The notes under the pieces: generated by a model
What the model was told of the DNA's origin: nothing
Databases searched by the model: none
What the model saw: only the letters and a program-made list of their open reading frames with translations
NCBI RefSeq assembly: GCF_036785885.1
Contig: NC_092317.1
Location: 6,140,501 to 6,204,500, forward strand
Length of the DNA stretch: 64,000 nt
Direction: 5' to 3'
Source: Coffea arabica
Taxonomy: Eukaryota; Streptophyta; Magnoliopsida; Gentianales; Rubiaceae
Position numbers and translations under genes: made by a program
Shown: positions 24,456 to 38,022 of the stretch, in pieces
Layout: every line of letters starts with the position of its first letter
Position numbering within the stretch: position 1 is the stretch's first letter

Positions 24456-25148
24456 CTAAAAGCAAGCATAAAACCAAAATAACAAGTGTTGTTCCTTTGA
24501 GTACCGGCATGAAGCCATGAATGTAAAAACTTTGAAACAACTTTCTTTGAATGTAAAAAACCATGAATGATTGAATGGTCTATACAAAAAAGCACGATAC
24601 CATGCCATTTTATAATCTTGATAAGTAAATCCATCTGGAATGAATCTGACTGAGAAAGATTTCTTTGAATAAAGAGAAGTCCATTCATTGGGAGAACAAA
24701 CTTTCTTTATAATGCATTTTGAATGACTAACAATTTCAGGGTTCTTTTGATCAGGAATAGGAAAAATTTCCACAGATTGAGTATCTGGAAAGATCAATTC
24801 ATAATAATCCAGATTTTTAGACGGATCGTCTGGTTGCCAAAAACATTTTGAAGGAAAGATTCTTTGAGTAAAGGAATTAAGAGTGTTATAAAGAGGAACT
24901 TCTTGGAATCTAGTCAAAGTAATATGTTGAGTGAATGGTTTAGTAAAATATGAATTTTCTTTGACTTTTTCTGAGGTTCTTGGAATCTGTTGAATGGGTC
25001 TTATTTGAGAAGAAATTGGGGTACGAGCAGCTTGACTATAAGTCAATGCTGGAAAATCTTGCAATAATTGGAATCGATTTTGAGTTACAGGAGTAAGACT
25101 CATCTCATAGTCTTGAGGAGTCTTAGGTCTTCCTGCTTTTGAATCCAT
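24456..25148 (-). pseudogene. Viral ORF2, N-terminal and central part (unit 3)
   Basis: Copy of 11510-12202, starting with ATG at 25148, with the same uncertainty about its end. Confidence 0.6.
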
Positions 25149-25167
25149 GATCCTGCAAAATTCAAAG

Positions 25168-25533
25168 TCAAAAAATAAAGTTGTTGAGTTTCTCTCGAAG
25201 CTGTTTAATTTGTTGGTCATAATATTGAATCTCTTCTTGAGGATGACCGGCTTTTTTGAGGACATCTTTAAAGATAATATTGGAATTAATTTGTCTTGTG
25301 AGAAGAAAGGCTTTTTCTTTTGGAGTCTGAACAGACCAAAAACTTGGTCGAATATAAACTGGGGAATGATTTTGAATCTGATGATGAGGAATAGGCTGAA
25401 TTTGTCCTTGTGAATTTTTAATATAGTAAGTATGATATCTATGGGAAATGTTTTTATCTTTTCTTTGAAGAATAGGATCGTCCCTTTCTTTTCTCCGCCT
25501 GCGAATATATTCTTTGTGGGTTTCACGTTCCAT
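25168..25533 (-). CDS. Viral small ORF between RNase H and ORF2, 121 codons (unit 3)
   Basis: Copy of 12222-12587 with the same overlap with RNase H upstream and the same 20-bp gap to the ORF2 ATG. Confidence 0.5.
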   Translation of the reverse strand: MERETHKEYIRRRRKERDDPILQRKDKNISHRYHTYYIKNSQGQIQPIPHHQIQNHSPVYIRPSFWSVQTPKEKAFLLTRQINSNIIFKDVLKKAGHPQEEIQYYDQQIKQLREKLNNFIF

Positions 25534-26754
25534 TTCCCTGTAAAAATTCTCTAGTCAAGAAGTCAGGGAGAGAATTATTTTCTCCTTTAATAAATTCTAT
25601 TTCGAAATCAAATACAGATAGAATTGCTTGCCATCTAGCAAATATTTGTTTTGAAACAATATTTTGAACATCTTTTTGTAAAACTTCTTTTGCTGATTTA
25701 CAATCTATTCTAAATAAAAAATTTTTATTATATAAATCATCTTGAAATTTTGATATACATAGTACTATAGATAAAATTTCCTTTTTGATAGTGAAATAAT
25801 TCTTTTGTGGACCGGACCAAGTTTCTGAATGGAATCTAACTAATTCTTCTTTTAGATCATCTATTTTTTGTTTTAGAATTCCTCCATATCCTAATTCTGA
25901 TGCATCTGTTTCGACTATCATAAAGGCTTTAGGATGAGGAAGACATAAACATGGTAATGATTCAATTTTCTCTTTAAGATATTTAATTTTTTGAGTATGT
26001 TCTTCAGTCCATGGTTTAGGGTTTTTCTTTAATCTATCAAACAATATAGCACATTCTTGTCTTAATTTAGGAAAGAAATCTGCAATGTAATTTAAACATC
26101 CTAAAAATCTTTGTAATTGATTTTTCTCTTTTATTTCATCTGGAAATTTACTTGCAAATTCTAAATCTCTATTTATTGGTTTTATTGTTCCTTCATTTAT
26201 ATCATATCCTAAAAATCTTACTTTAGTTTGGAATAGTTTCATTTTTTATGCTGAAACAAGTAACCCATTTTTCTTAACTACCTTTAGAAATATATTTAAA
26301 TGTTTAAAATGTTGTTCTAATGATTCTGAAAAGATTAATACATCATCTATATAAACTATGCTAAATGAACTATAAGGATTAAATATATCATTCATTATAT
26401 TTTGAAATTCTGAAGGTGCATTTTTTAATCCAAATGGCATTACCTTCCATTCATAGTGTCCAAAGGGTGTTGTAAATGCTGTTTTATATCTGTCTTCATA
26501 GGCTATTAATATCTGCCAATATCCTGACTTCATATCAAATTTTGAAAATATTTTTGCATTATGTAATCTATTTAATAAATTCTTTTTATTTGGAATTGGA
26601 TACCTAATCCATTGCAAAACTTTATTTAATGGTTTATAATTAATAACTAATCTTGGAACTCCTCTTTCTTTCTCCGCTTGATTCATGACATAAAACGCAG
26701 CACAACTCCAAGGTGATTTTGAAGGTGTTATTAATCCTTTATCCAGTAATGCTT
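25523..26754 (-). pseudogene. Viral reverse transcriptase-RNase H, 5'-truncated with one stop (unit 3)
   Basis: Copy of 12577-13808. The stop between RT and RNase H is at 26246-26248; catalytic YIDDV and the RNase H aspartates are still present. Confidence 0.9.
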
Positions 26755-27116
26755 GTATCTCTTAAAGCTAGATATATAGGAGCATCTACTCCTAGATGGA
26801 ATAAAGGTTTTACTGCAACTTGAATTAAACCTATATGAATATATCTATATCCTTTACTAAGATATTTCTGAATTGTATTATGATTTAATAACGGAATTGT
26901 TTGATATTCTTCTTGAATAGAAATCGTTTCCTCATGAGTTTTAACTGATAATGCTGTTTTGAAATCTAATGGGTCTATTCTATAAATATGTTCTATTTTT
27001 TCTTCTGGAATAGTCCAATCTGAATTGTTTACAGGCATATGATATTCATGACTTTGTACTGTATTTACTTGTTTTGAATTAGGTCCTATCCTAAATTGTC
27101 TACGAAATGCAGCCAT
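26755..27116 (-). pseudogene. Viral movement protein N-terminus (downstream genome copy, unit 3)
   Basis: Copy of 13809-14170, starting with ATG at 27116 and cut at the same internal deletion joint. Confidence 0.85.
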
Positions 27117-27323
27117 GGTTAATATTTTATTTAGTCTTTTATCTTATCAGGAACAATCGAGCTTATGCGTGGAACATCCTATCCTGGACTTACCAACCGA
27201 CTTACAAAACTTCAAAATCTTACCAATGATAGGATAAAATCGTAAATGAAATATATAACTTAAAAGCATAAATTAGAAATTTAATATAGGAAATAATTCA
27301 AAATTAGCAATATCTATGGTCTG

Positions 27324-27335
27324 GCTCTGATACCA
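27324..27335 (-). other. tRNA-Met primer binding site (unit 3)
   Basis: Minus strand TGGTATCAGAGC, the unit 3 copy of the site at 14378-14389. Confidence 0.88.
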
Positions 27336-27596
27336 GAACCTACCCAGGCATATGAAAGCATATATGAATGCATATAAAGTTTAGAGAAATCAGACTTACA
27401 ATTAATCAGAGTGATATTAGCAATGGAAGCTTTAAATTTCAGAGGCTTTTGGATGAGATCAAACTTCGAACTTCTATTGAACTTCTTGAATTAAAGGGCG
27501 TACAAAGAAATATAAAAACTGGAAGAGGAAGGTTTACAGAGAGAAATTCTTAAATTGGCTAAAAGACTCGATGCCCTTTCCTTTGATATTGAATCC

Positions 27597-27604
27597 TATT
27601 TATA
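27597..27604 (-). promoter_or_regulatory. TATA box of the viral pregenomic promoter (unit 3)
   Basis: Same TATA box as at 14651-14658, in the unit 3 copy, with the same upstream GTCGGCA repeats. Confidence 0.6.
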
Positions 27605-27778
27605 GAGACTTCTTTCTGTGAATTTCATTTGCATTTTCATGCCGACACTTTCATGCCGACACTTTCATTTGAATGTTATTTACTTTTCTTGCCGACACCT
27701 TATCTTCTTGTAATTGGTCCTTTTGAGATTCTTATCCTATCTTGAAATCGATATCTTTGAGATTGGCCGACAACTTTA

Positions 27779-28190
27779 TTAAAAGTCTGTCGGGTCTTGA
27801 GCGCATGGGCCACCAAAAGGATCAAAAGTGGATTCTGATGATGATCCGGCTGACTCATCTTTTTTGTCTTCTTCCTTTTTGTCTTGATTTTGCAAATAAT
27901 TCAGATATTCCTTGAGCATTTCTGGATTTTGCATCATCTTTTTCATCAGGAAATGATTTGCAACTGTTTTCGTTGTTGAGCAGTTTTCTTTTTCTTTCTT
28001 TTGTGGGGTTGTTGGAATGTTAACTCCTTTGGTATTTTGCTGATTTGGATTTATCCATTTGAGCTTCTCTCCTGTTTCCAAGAATCTTAAAACATTTCTC
28101 TGGTCACAGAATTCTTGATTGAATCCTATCCACCATTTGATCTTGAATTCTCGAACTAGTGACATTGGAAGTGATTTTTCAAGTTCTTGA
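27779..28190 (-). pseudogene. Viral ORF2 C-terminal fragment (unit 3)
   Basis: Copy of 14833-15244 with the same joint and the same stop. See that entry for the content. Confidence 0.6.
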
Positions 28191-30677
28191 TGAATTTTGA
28201 AACTCTAGCAAAAAATTCATGGTACTTTGAATTCCATATGGAATAATATTGGTCTTGTCCAAAAGTAATATTTTCGAATGAAATAACATCTGTTCCCATT
28301 TCTTTTTGTAAATTATCCCTTATTCTTTGTGAAAATAAATTTGGTAATCCTGTAATAAATCTTTCTTTCCAAAATGAAGCATTACAATCTGGTCTTCTTA
28401 ATACATTTGTTAAAAACATATCTTTATACCATCTAAAATCTGACAAAGTTGGACATCTTAAATTTGTTAAAAATGTTTTATTTGCATTTAACTCTTCTTT
28501 TGGATTTCCTACAAAATACATTACTATAGTAACAATTAAAAATTCTGCAGCATCTGATTGTACTTGAATATTACCTTGATCATCTTCTACTTCTATTGTA
28601 TGATCTAATATTGATAATTTATCTTGAAATGTTAAAGCATTATCCTACCAATTTTTTAATTGTCCGGTAAATCCTGATACTAGTAATGTTGCAATATTTC
28701 TTTCTTGAATATTTTTTAACTTATAAGCTAGTCTTGCCATTCCCATTTCTTGTAAAGTGTTTAATACTTCATATTCTGCTCTTCCGTTTATATTTCATTC
28801 ATAAATTGAATCTCCATCATATTTTGTGGTATGAAATTTTGATCTTTCTTCATATTGGATATCTGGGGGACTAGGTCTTGGATAATAATTTCTAGTGCTT
28901 ACTATTTGCCAATCTTTTTTATTATTTTTAAAAGGTCTTTTTCTTCTTATTTTATTTATTTGATTGTTATCTTCTTCTTTAAATTGCTCTTCTATAGGTA
29001 AAATTATATCTTCATTATTTTTCGAGTAGCTTGATTCTTCTGATGATATTTCTTCGTTTATTATATTATCTAATGTATTTATTCTAGGAGTTTGAGTCTG
29101 AGCTTCTGTTGTTAGACTTTGCAATGTTTGAGATATTCTATTTAATATATTATCTGTATTATTTATTCTTTGAGTATTAACGCTTTGAATTAATTCTTGC
29201 TCTCTATCTCTTGTTAAGCTTCTAGGTTGAAAATGTGGTGCTGAAACATCATTAGGAAATTTTGTAACTGGTTTCTGAATACTGTCTATTTTAGTACTTA
29301 TTACTTCTATATGTTGTGATATAGTATGCAGAATTTGATTTGTGTAATTATTTTGTTGGTATAATTTTTTAATATCATCTAGATTCACATTATTGCTAGT
29401 ACTACTTGCTTCTGCTTCGCGTCCTTTTTTGAAAGGGGATGCAATAACTTCTCCTTGTCCTAAATTAATTTTTACTTCTTGTAATGGAGGATGAATTAAG
29501 GTTACTATTTGATCGTCTTTTAATTTTCATTTTTTATATAAACTAGTTTGAACATTTATCTGTGGTGTATTATATATATCAATTATTCCTGTTTTTGAAA
29601 TGTAAAATGATAACCAAGTAAAGAAGGGAAAATCAAATTTTCTATTTTCTAATTCTTTTTTCCATTCTAATATTAATTTTTCTTTACACTCTGGCGACAA
29701 TTGAAAAAATCAAATTCTTTTTTCTGTATTTTCTTCATCATCAAAATCTTCTTGTAAATATTTATGATTTATTTTATATTTTTTACTTATTACATTTATT
29801 TCACCTCGCATTTGAGAATGTGTTGGGGAATATTCTGATTTATTTTGATTAATTACTTCTAGAACAGGAGTTTTAAATTTAAATGTTGAGGAACTTTCTG
29901 GAATAAAAGTTGTATCACTTGATTCATAACTAGATCTTCTAGCCGGAATCCATGAATGACTTGAAGTTGAAGATCTTTCTCTAAATGAAGAAAATCTTAA
30001 CAAAACTTTTCCATCAGGTTCTTCTATAATATCTTCTACATTTGTTTGCTCTATGTTTCTTGGTGCTTGTGGATTTTGAATTATAAATTCATTAGGTATA
30101 CTTATTTCGTTCCATTTTAATCTTTTGGGAGTATAAATAGTAGGCCTATCTGCATCAACTTGCAATAATGTTGTTTCATCTTTTAAAGTTGGAGTCATGA
30201 TAAATTTTGGATTTAGTTGAGAGGACAATGGTCTATAATACATTTTATAGATTATAGCAAAATTCTTAGTATGTTTTTCAAATTCATCACCTTGTAAATG
30301 AATATCTAATATGACTGAATTCAGAACATGTGGATCTGTTAAGTCTACTGAAAAATTTGGAGCACAGTTAAAGTAAATTGGTCCATTACATACATTTGTT
30401 TGAATCATAGATAAAAGAGAGGTTTTATATCTTTTGAGTCTTGTATCTCTTAAAGTTAGATATATAGGAGCATCTACTCCTAGATGGAATAAAGGTTTTA
30501 CTGCAACTTGAATTAAACCTATATGAATATATCTATATCATTTACTAAAATATTTCTGAATTGTATCATGATTTAATAACGGAATTGTTTGATATTCTTT
30601 TTGAATAGAAATCGTTTCCTCATAAGTTTTAACTGATAATGCTGTTTTGAAATCTAATGGGCCTATTCTATGAATAT
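28191..30677 (-). pseudogene. Viral ORF1 5' part: movement protein and capsid region, broken (unit 3)
   Basis: Copy of the 15245-17731 relic. The same five stops appear at 30538-30540, 29710-29712, 29527-29529, 28795-28797 and 28645-28647. Their conservation shows that the decay came before the array duplication. Confidence 0.85.
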
Positions 30678-30767
30678 GTTCAAAATTTCTCCTTATCCAT
30701 TAATCCATGTAAGCAAGAGCAGGATCCTTGTAAATCTCCTCTATAACCCATTTTGGGGGGAGAAAAT

Positions 30768-31665
30768 CTAAACAACGAAATGCCAGACAATAATTTGTAA
30801 ACGTACCTCATTTGGTCCCCATCTGGTGTTCACGAAGGCGCCGACGGCGAAGACAGCGGCTAAGAAGAGTAAACCCCATATATCGTTAAATCTTTGGTTG
30901 CAGTTGTTGATCTTTTCCTGCAACTTTGTAACCTCAAGCTGCATTTCCATTTGCTTGGCGCTCAAATTGGCAACTTCCGACGCTTTAACTGCCGTGGCAC
31001 GGGCCTCCCTATCCAGCATCTGCTCCAATTTCTTTTGCAATAACACGAGACCTGTGGCGATTGATCCCGTGACGACCGATGATAAAGCTAAATCGCCAAG
31101 GTTAATGTCAGTCTCGCCTGGGGCTGAGGTTGGGGTTTGGGTTGCAGGGGTCGGGGTCCCGGTCCCGGACGTAGGGGTCGGGACCGGGAATTGGGTAGGG
31201 ATCGGGGTCGGTGTGGAGGTCACGGTTGGGGTCGGGTCAGCCACAGAAATGGGGGTGGATTGGGACTCGACGGTTGAAAACCGTCTTCTCACCTCTGTAA
31301 ATCTGGGAACAACATTTGGATGGCAGTAAATGATACTGGTAGCGAGAAAAATAGGCATGAAAACAAGATTTAACAAGTAAACTAAACTTAGAACAAGTTT
31401 TCATTTGATGTCCGGAACTCTAATTTTAGTAGGTTTAAAGCGTGTACGATGTCTTCCATCACATATTTGCTTGCTGTAAATATAATATGAATGAGACTTT
31501 GCATCTCTGTACACCGATCGTGTAATCTTGAACTCTTGATTACTTGAACTAAACAAATGGAAACTTGTTCTGAGTTTAGTTTACTTGTTGACGCTCCGCA
31601 GAAATTTAATAGCTTAGAGAAAGTTGCGCAGACATTTACCTGATTTTTGCTTTGCCAATCCACAT
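30768..31665 (-). CDS. Pro/Thr-rich coiled-coil membrane protein, unknown function (unit 3)
   Basis: Copy of the 17822-18719 gene: exon 1 31665-31640, exon 2 31302 down to 30807 (splice) or 30768 (stop). No difference from unit 2 was seen. Unit 1 has the truncated, virus-fused version, and unit 4 has lost the gene. Confidence 0.6.
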
Positions 31666-32397
31666 TTGGATTTCGGGGATGTTTTGGATTGTAAGGATGG
31701 GAGCTCTGGCCGGAAACGGAAACGGATTTTAATCCACTAAGAACGGTTAGAAGTTAAATGGAGGCCTGTGTCTTTTGCCCTAATAAGTAATAAGTAGCAG
31801 CGATTTTTATTTTTCTTTTAAATGAGGAGGGAGGCTTGCTTGTTAAATTGAGAGTTTAAATTACCAAACCAATTTATGAATGTCCCATTACAAGAAATTG
31901 CAAAGGCAACTTATAACAGCAAATCTTAAAGATTAATTCTCACACATGGCATACTTCCTTATATTGCAATTAAACAATTTCATTATCAAGAGAAAAGCAT
32001 AAAGCCATTCTAGTTCTAAACACTAAACCATAGGCATGGAACCCTGCGTTTAGCATCACTATGAATTCATCAAGATAAATGTATCCAGCCAACCGTAACA
32101 CTACAAGAGAAAAATAAGTATCCAGTCAATCATAACACTACAAACAAAAGTAACCCATGCATAGCATACGTGTTTAAACAATTTTCATCACTAAAGTTGC
32201 ACAACAAGCTCAGTTTATATTAGCTTAGAGGGCTCTAAAACATCACCAACAGCAGATATCCAGGTCTGCCTTCCATATTCCCCCTACTTAGGTTTCATCA
32301 TATCTGCAGAAGAAGAAACAGAATTTCAATCAGGAGTGCAATCTCATGCAGTAGAATAAGAAAACAAGTACTCTTATGAAACTCAGAAGGCCAAAGG

Positions 32398-35300
32398 AGG
32401 TCATGTTGCCTCACCTTTGTCACGGCCAATACAAGGCTGACACATTAACCTTCATATTCACAACCAAGATATTACTGTAAAAGTTGAATGCATACCATGA
32501 AGCACAGTTAAACATGATGGAACATTACAAGGACCATATTGTTATCGACTGGTACCACATTATGCAGAATGCAGAACATTCCTACAATATCTTTTGAACC
32601 TGTGGAGTAGGAGGATAAACACAAGCACACACCTATGCAGGCACACAACTGAACTCATCCAAATAGAAATTCAAAGACATTGCTCATATTTTTCCAATTA
32701 AATTAAATGACTAGAAACTTGAGTTTGCCATCCAAAAAAAAAATTGAAAGAAGAAAATAAAACATGATTACCACTAAAAAAATTGAAAGAAGAAAACAAT
32801 GATAATCACTAAAAAGAAATTGAAAGAAGAGAAAAAAATTGTTATCACTATAAGGTGCAACCTTCAACGATTAGAACCTCAAAATACTCAATGCAAGAAT
32901 TCACCTTAGGATTTTGAAGACCTTCAAGCACCCATCATCAATCTTTTAGAATCAACAACCATCTAATCCCATTCTCATCAAAACGGTCCAATGTCCAAGA
33001 ATTGAAGGAAAATGACGTATCTATTTCTTCCTAAAAAGAAAAGGCGAAATCTTCTAATAATTACTGTATAAATGTACATTTGCCTGGGGGATTCTACATT
33101 ATAAAAGTAACCAATGAAAAAGGGAGGATTAAATATCGTTGTCTTCTTCTGAGCATAGGAAGAAAAAAAAAACTGAAATCCAATCTACAATACTGCAAAA
33201 TTACCATTGAATAAAAACTTCACCTTGAACAACATGTCCAGTTTCTCTCTATTATTGAAGGAGAGGGTGATACCCAGTAGCTCTGGTTAAAACAATTTTT
33301 TTTGAGAAGCTAGTTCCAAATGGTAAAGATTGAGAGTAACTAAAAGTTATATAGCCACCCAAACTTAACAACAATTGGATGTAATGACAGGTAAGTCAGG
33401 TGCACACTGTGCAGCGGAGAAGGACGACCAAGAATCTTGGCAAAATTGAGAAGAAACCCAGAAGCAGGAGCAACAGGTGCAGCCATTGAGAGGAAGAACA
33501 AAGGCACAACCAGTATAGAGATTCCTCAGTGATGTGGCAAAAAAAACTAACTGAAATACCAAGATGCAAATATGGTGTTCTAGTATTCAAAAGAATAGAG
33601 AAGACAATTAGTTGCAAACTTTTTTTCAATCCAAAATGTGTACACACACAAACATGTATATATGTGTATGTATGCATTTACGTATATACAGGGAGGTGTA
33701 TATAGCCATATATACATATATGTATAGTTGCATATATGTATATACATGAATATCCATACATACATATGTACTAGTTTATCTGTTGCCACACATTCGCGTG
33801 GCTTTTCCCAGATTTGAGTGCAGGAAATGGTTAATCTAGACCTATGTATATATCTGTAAAGTTAATTATCTGCCGCACTGTTCTAGGAGCTAATTGGAAG
33901 AATGTAAAAATATTGATTATAATCAACAAACAGTATGAATTCCTGAAGTGAGAAGAAAGTTTCAATAAAGTCTATTATATTACAGTGTGAATACTTCGTC
34001 AACCATACCACGGGCTGAAAAACAAGCAAGCAATTTTCAATGAATGCCACAAAAGGTGAAGCCAAGCAGGGTGGTCATTGCTGCTAGAAAAGGCACGCCA
34101 CTGCTAAGCACAAAAAGAGAGAGATTTACATTATGAAAATTTGGAAAAAGGAGTTGCTCATCTAGTGCTTTTTGTTACCTATTCTCTTGCTAGTAAATAG
34201 GACCTACGTTGAGAATGTAGCACAAGTATTTGATAAGGACAAAAAACTCACATCCATACAAGACTAATTAGCAAAATTAGAAAATCAAATGCTGAAATTT
34301 AGTTGGGAAATATAGACCATTGCTGCTTTGGCTCTGAACTTACAAAGCCTAACATTCAGGTATTCAAATTTGTTCATCTCAGTATTGCAGTTTAGGTTTT
34401 GGACTTTCATTTCCTAACCAACAATTTAGCAAATATGATCAGAATGATGATAAAATTATGTCGATGCAAGTAAATAAAATACTTGCATAAAGTACAAGAA
34501 GCCAAGGAACTCTCTTATCATCCAATTTAAGCAAATTCTCAAGCTCACAACATTCTTGGTGTCAAATATACCCGCAGCATTTGCACTTCTATTTGTATGG
34601 ACTGCCATTTAAACTATCCTCCTCTAGGTTGCCATTATGTAGACTACACACCTTAGCCTTTCCATCTTCCCACCACCGCATTCCTTCTCTCTCGTGTTAC
34701 CAAGACAGGACTGTCTTCATGCATATTTCACTGATACATAACCTTATGAATGCAATGAATAACTCACATTCAATTCAATTGAGACATAATCTTGTGAATG
34801 CAACGTGTTCACAGCACATACATAGCTCACAGGAAATTCTAAATATCATTCCGATCTAGATTTGCCATAGGTAAATGCCAACAGCACCATGCCACCATTT
34901 TAAAACTTCATCATAGAAAGAGAAGAGCTCCCTGCTCCTACGTAATATATGAACTTCAACAGCATCGGGAAACACATATGAAAAATATCAAATAATTGAT
35001 ATGTCTCTAGATTCAACCTCCCAGGGTTAAAGCTAAATACTCCGAATGGTCGACAGTAAGTCATATATACTCGATAAAAACACCCATCTTCAGCACCACT
35101 ACTTAAAAAAATGCACATGCAGCATTCCTTAGATGATGGTTACTCATCTAGAATTTAAGCTGCAGTTCATTTAATAACCAGAAGCATTATATCAAAGAAG
35201 CAACAATCAGGCTATCAAAGCCATAACTCATCATGTTAAGTTAAAAGCTAGATCAAGTCCCTTTGAATCTCGTTCTGGTGCATAACAATGGGTACTCACA

Positions 35301-38022
35301 TGCAAGGAGTGGAGTAAACATTCTATAGCACTTATATAGCTTCACCCTCAAAAAATAAAAACCTTCCACAGGATCAAGCAAACATAGAAAACAAGCTGAT
35401 TTATCATTCACTTGTTTAGCAATTCTTTTTCTCAACAACTGTAAAAAGAGGGAAAATAGCCCAGCTACGGGACGTCTCATAGCCTGTTCTGTATTGAAGC
35501 CAATGAAAAGTTGTGTACTATTGAGAGAACTAACCAAACTTGAGCAGAAAAAATTTCCCTTCATCCTATCATTGCGATACCAAATACCCAAACGGATTTT
35601 ATCTTAATCATTTAACTGACGAAATTTGTCGATTAAGCAAAACAACAATTATAATAATTAATCAAGAAATAAATGATATAAACCTGATTTATTCACCACT
35701 GCCACTACTCTCAGAGTCTTCTGGGACAAAGGAACACTTTAATACACTTGATATCTTCATACTTAACAACTGCTGGAGACAAAGAATGGAGCAGGAACAA
35801 TAATTGCTCATTTGAGGACAAAAAGTTTTCTTCAGCAAAATAAGTCAAGAGGTTTTATTTTCCTTCCCATGAACATACCTCATTTGCCTAACATTCAAAT
35901 AATTGCTCTCAAAGGTAGAAACTAATATACCACCTATATCCTCTATCAACCACACAAAAACAGAATTGCTATAGATAAATAGAAAAACTGAATTCAAATA
36001 CAAAATTAATTAAAAAAAAAAGTGATACGTACCACTTAAAAAGCCATATAAAATCAATTCCCCAAATAGAAATCAATCAAAGATTAAACTCAAATTTTAA
36101 AAATTCAATGAAAAAAAAGAGAATCTTTGAGCACAAACACCAGCTACAAAGTGCTCACAATCTAGAAAACAAAGAAACGAAAATTTGAAAGAAACAAATA
36201 TGACAAAACTTAGGGTAAGAACAAAATTTTGTAAAATACCGGAGAGGAAGTAATGAATCTGGGTAGTCTCGCCAAGATGCATGCCCATGTGTCTGTGAAA
36301 GTGAACGAAGGGTGGTGCGATTGAATAGAAGAGGCAGGAATTGCTAGATAATTATTGATGAGCTGAGGGAATTTTTTGTCTTTTAACCATCAGCTCTCTA
36401 CGCTCTATTGTTGTCCCAGATTAACACTAGAGCTGTGAAAGATGAAGATGATGACACCACAGGTAAATTTACCTCCATGCTTGGTCTGTGCAGAAAAGGA
36501 GTATACAATGGAAGAGAAGCAATTTGTGGACAATTGGGAGATCGGAGTGGGGAGACAGAGTGACAACAATGGAAGGTTAGAGGAGAGAGTGGAATTGCTA
36601 GGATGTTTGTCAAGTTCACGGCAAAAGCCACTGGAATTGTTAAAACTTACAAGATAACCAGTCCATTATCTAACCAAAAGATGAAGATGCCCCAAAAAAT
36701 TCAACAAATCCACAATAATACCGCAACAGTCTCAGCAGCCAACCAGAGATCAAATTAGATGATGAAATCAATTGATAACCAAATAACCACAGCAACTGCT
36801 TTAAATTACCAAATAACCAAATCCGGTCAAAATAAGTGGCCCAGTCAAAATAATTGAGCATCTAAATTGGAATTCAATTGACAATCCAATTCCACTCATT
36901 CTCATCTTTACAATATTAAGGATGTATATACTAGTTATTGAGCAACATGCCCAGACAGTGTGGAATGGCATATAGATTTATAACCGCAAACTGCAGAAAC
37001 ATACAACTAAAAAATTACTGTGCAAAGCCACAGCTTCTCCATTCTGGCTTGCTAATCTGCTTTAACTGCAGCTTTAAAGCTATTCAAAATGTATTGCAAG
37101 AGATGCACAAACTTCATGTAAAAACTACAATCATAACCAAAAGCAAAATTACATTGTCATATTACTGAAGAGCTCCAACCTTAGGAAGCTTGCACATTCT
37201 ATCTTTCTCAAGATAAGAAGGATAGCAAAGCTCACTAAGAGAAGCAAGTCCAACTAGTATTTTTTGATATCATGACATGGTACAAGATTAAATTATAACT
37301 CATTCAGAGATTATACTCCTAATTCATTTATTTCGGTGTAAAATATGCTAAAAATATGTTCTTCGAAGATGGTATCTCCCAAGAGATACTCAAATTTGTC
37401 CCTAAAAGCAAGCATAAAGCCAAAATAACAAGTGTTGTTCCTTTGAGTACCGGCATGAAGCCACTTGTTAAATTGAGAGTTTAAATTACCAAGCCAATTT
37501 ATGAATTTCCCATTACAAGAAATTACAAAGGCAACTTATAACAGCAAATCTTAAAGATTAATTCTCACACATGGCATACTTCCTTATATTGCAATTAAAC
37601 AATTTCATTATCAAGAGAAAAGCATAAAGCCATTATAGTTCTAAACACTAAACCATAGGCATGGAACCCTGCGTTTAGCATCACTATGAATTCATCAAGA
37701 TAAATGTATCCAGCCAACCGTAACACTACAAGAGAAAAATAAGTATCCAGTCAATCATAACACTACAAACAAAAGTAACCCATGCATAGCATACGTGTTT
37801 AAACAATTTTCATCACTAAAGTTGCACAACAAGCTCAGTTTATATTAGCTTAGAGGGCTCTAAAACATCACCAACAGCAGATATTCAGGTCTGCCTTCCA
37901 TATTCCCCCTACTTAGGTTTCATCATATCTGCAGAAGAAGAAACAGAATTTCAATCAGGAGTGCAATCTCATGCAGTAGAATAAGAAAACAAGTACTCTT
38001 ATGAAACTCAGAAGGCCAAAGG
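32398..38022. repeat. Tandem unit 4 (7.3-kb deletion, right part diverged)
   Basis: Matches unit 3 from 32398 to about 36320 with no difference seen. It then carries scattered substitutions (for example 36323 G for A, and changes near 36359, 36391, 36491, 36983, 37087, 37263 and 37332). At 37463/37464 it jumps from the equivalent of 11571 to the equivalent of 18893, lacking 7,321 bp: the viral ORF2 tail, the whole pararetrovirus, the Pro/Thr-rich gene and its promoter. The joint has no target-site duplication, so it looks like a deletion rather than an empty insertion site. Several further substitutions follow to 38022. Confidence 0.92.

Larger units (their letters stand above)
24456..30677 (-). 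mobile_element. Endogenous pararetrovirus (Caulimoviridae), unit 3 copy
   Basis: Same composite element as at 11510-17731, displaced by 12946 bp, with the same two internal deletion joints and the same stop codons. It therefore travelled with the segmental duplication and is not an independent viral insertion. Confidence 0.9.
19452..32397. repeat. Tandem unit 3 (full length, 12,946 bp)
   Basis: Second complete unit, matching unit 2 feature for feature at +12946, including every in-frame stop in the viral relic. The host flank 19452-24450 contains the same exon-like segments and simple repeats as unit 1 (add 19451 to unit 1 positions below about 5200). Confidence 0.95.
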
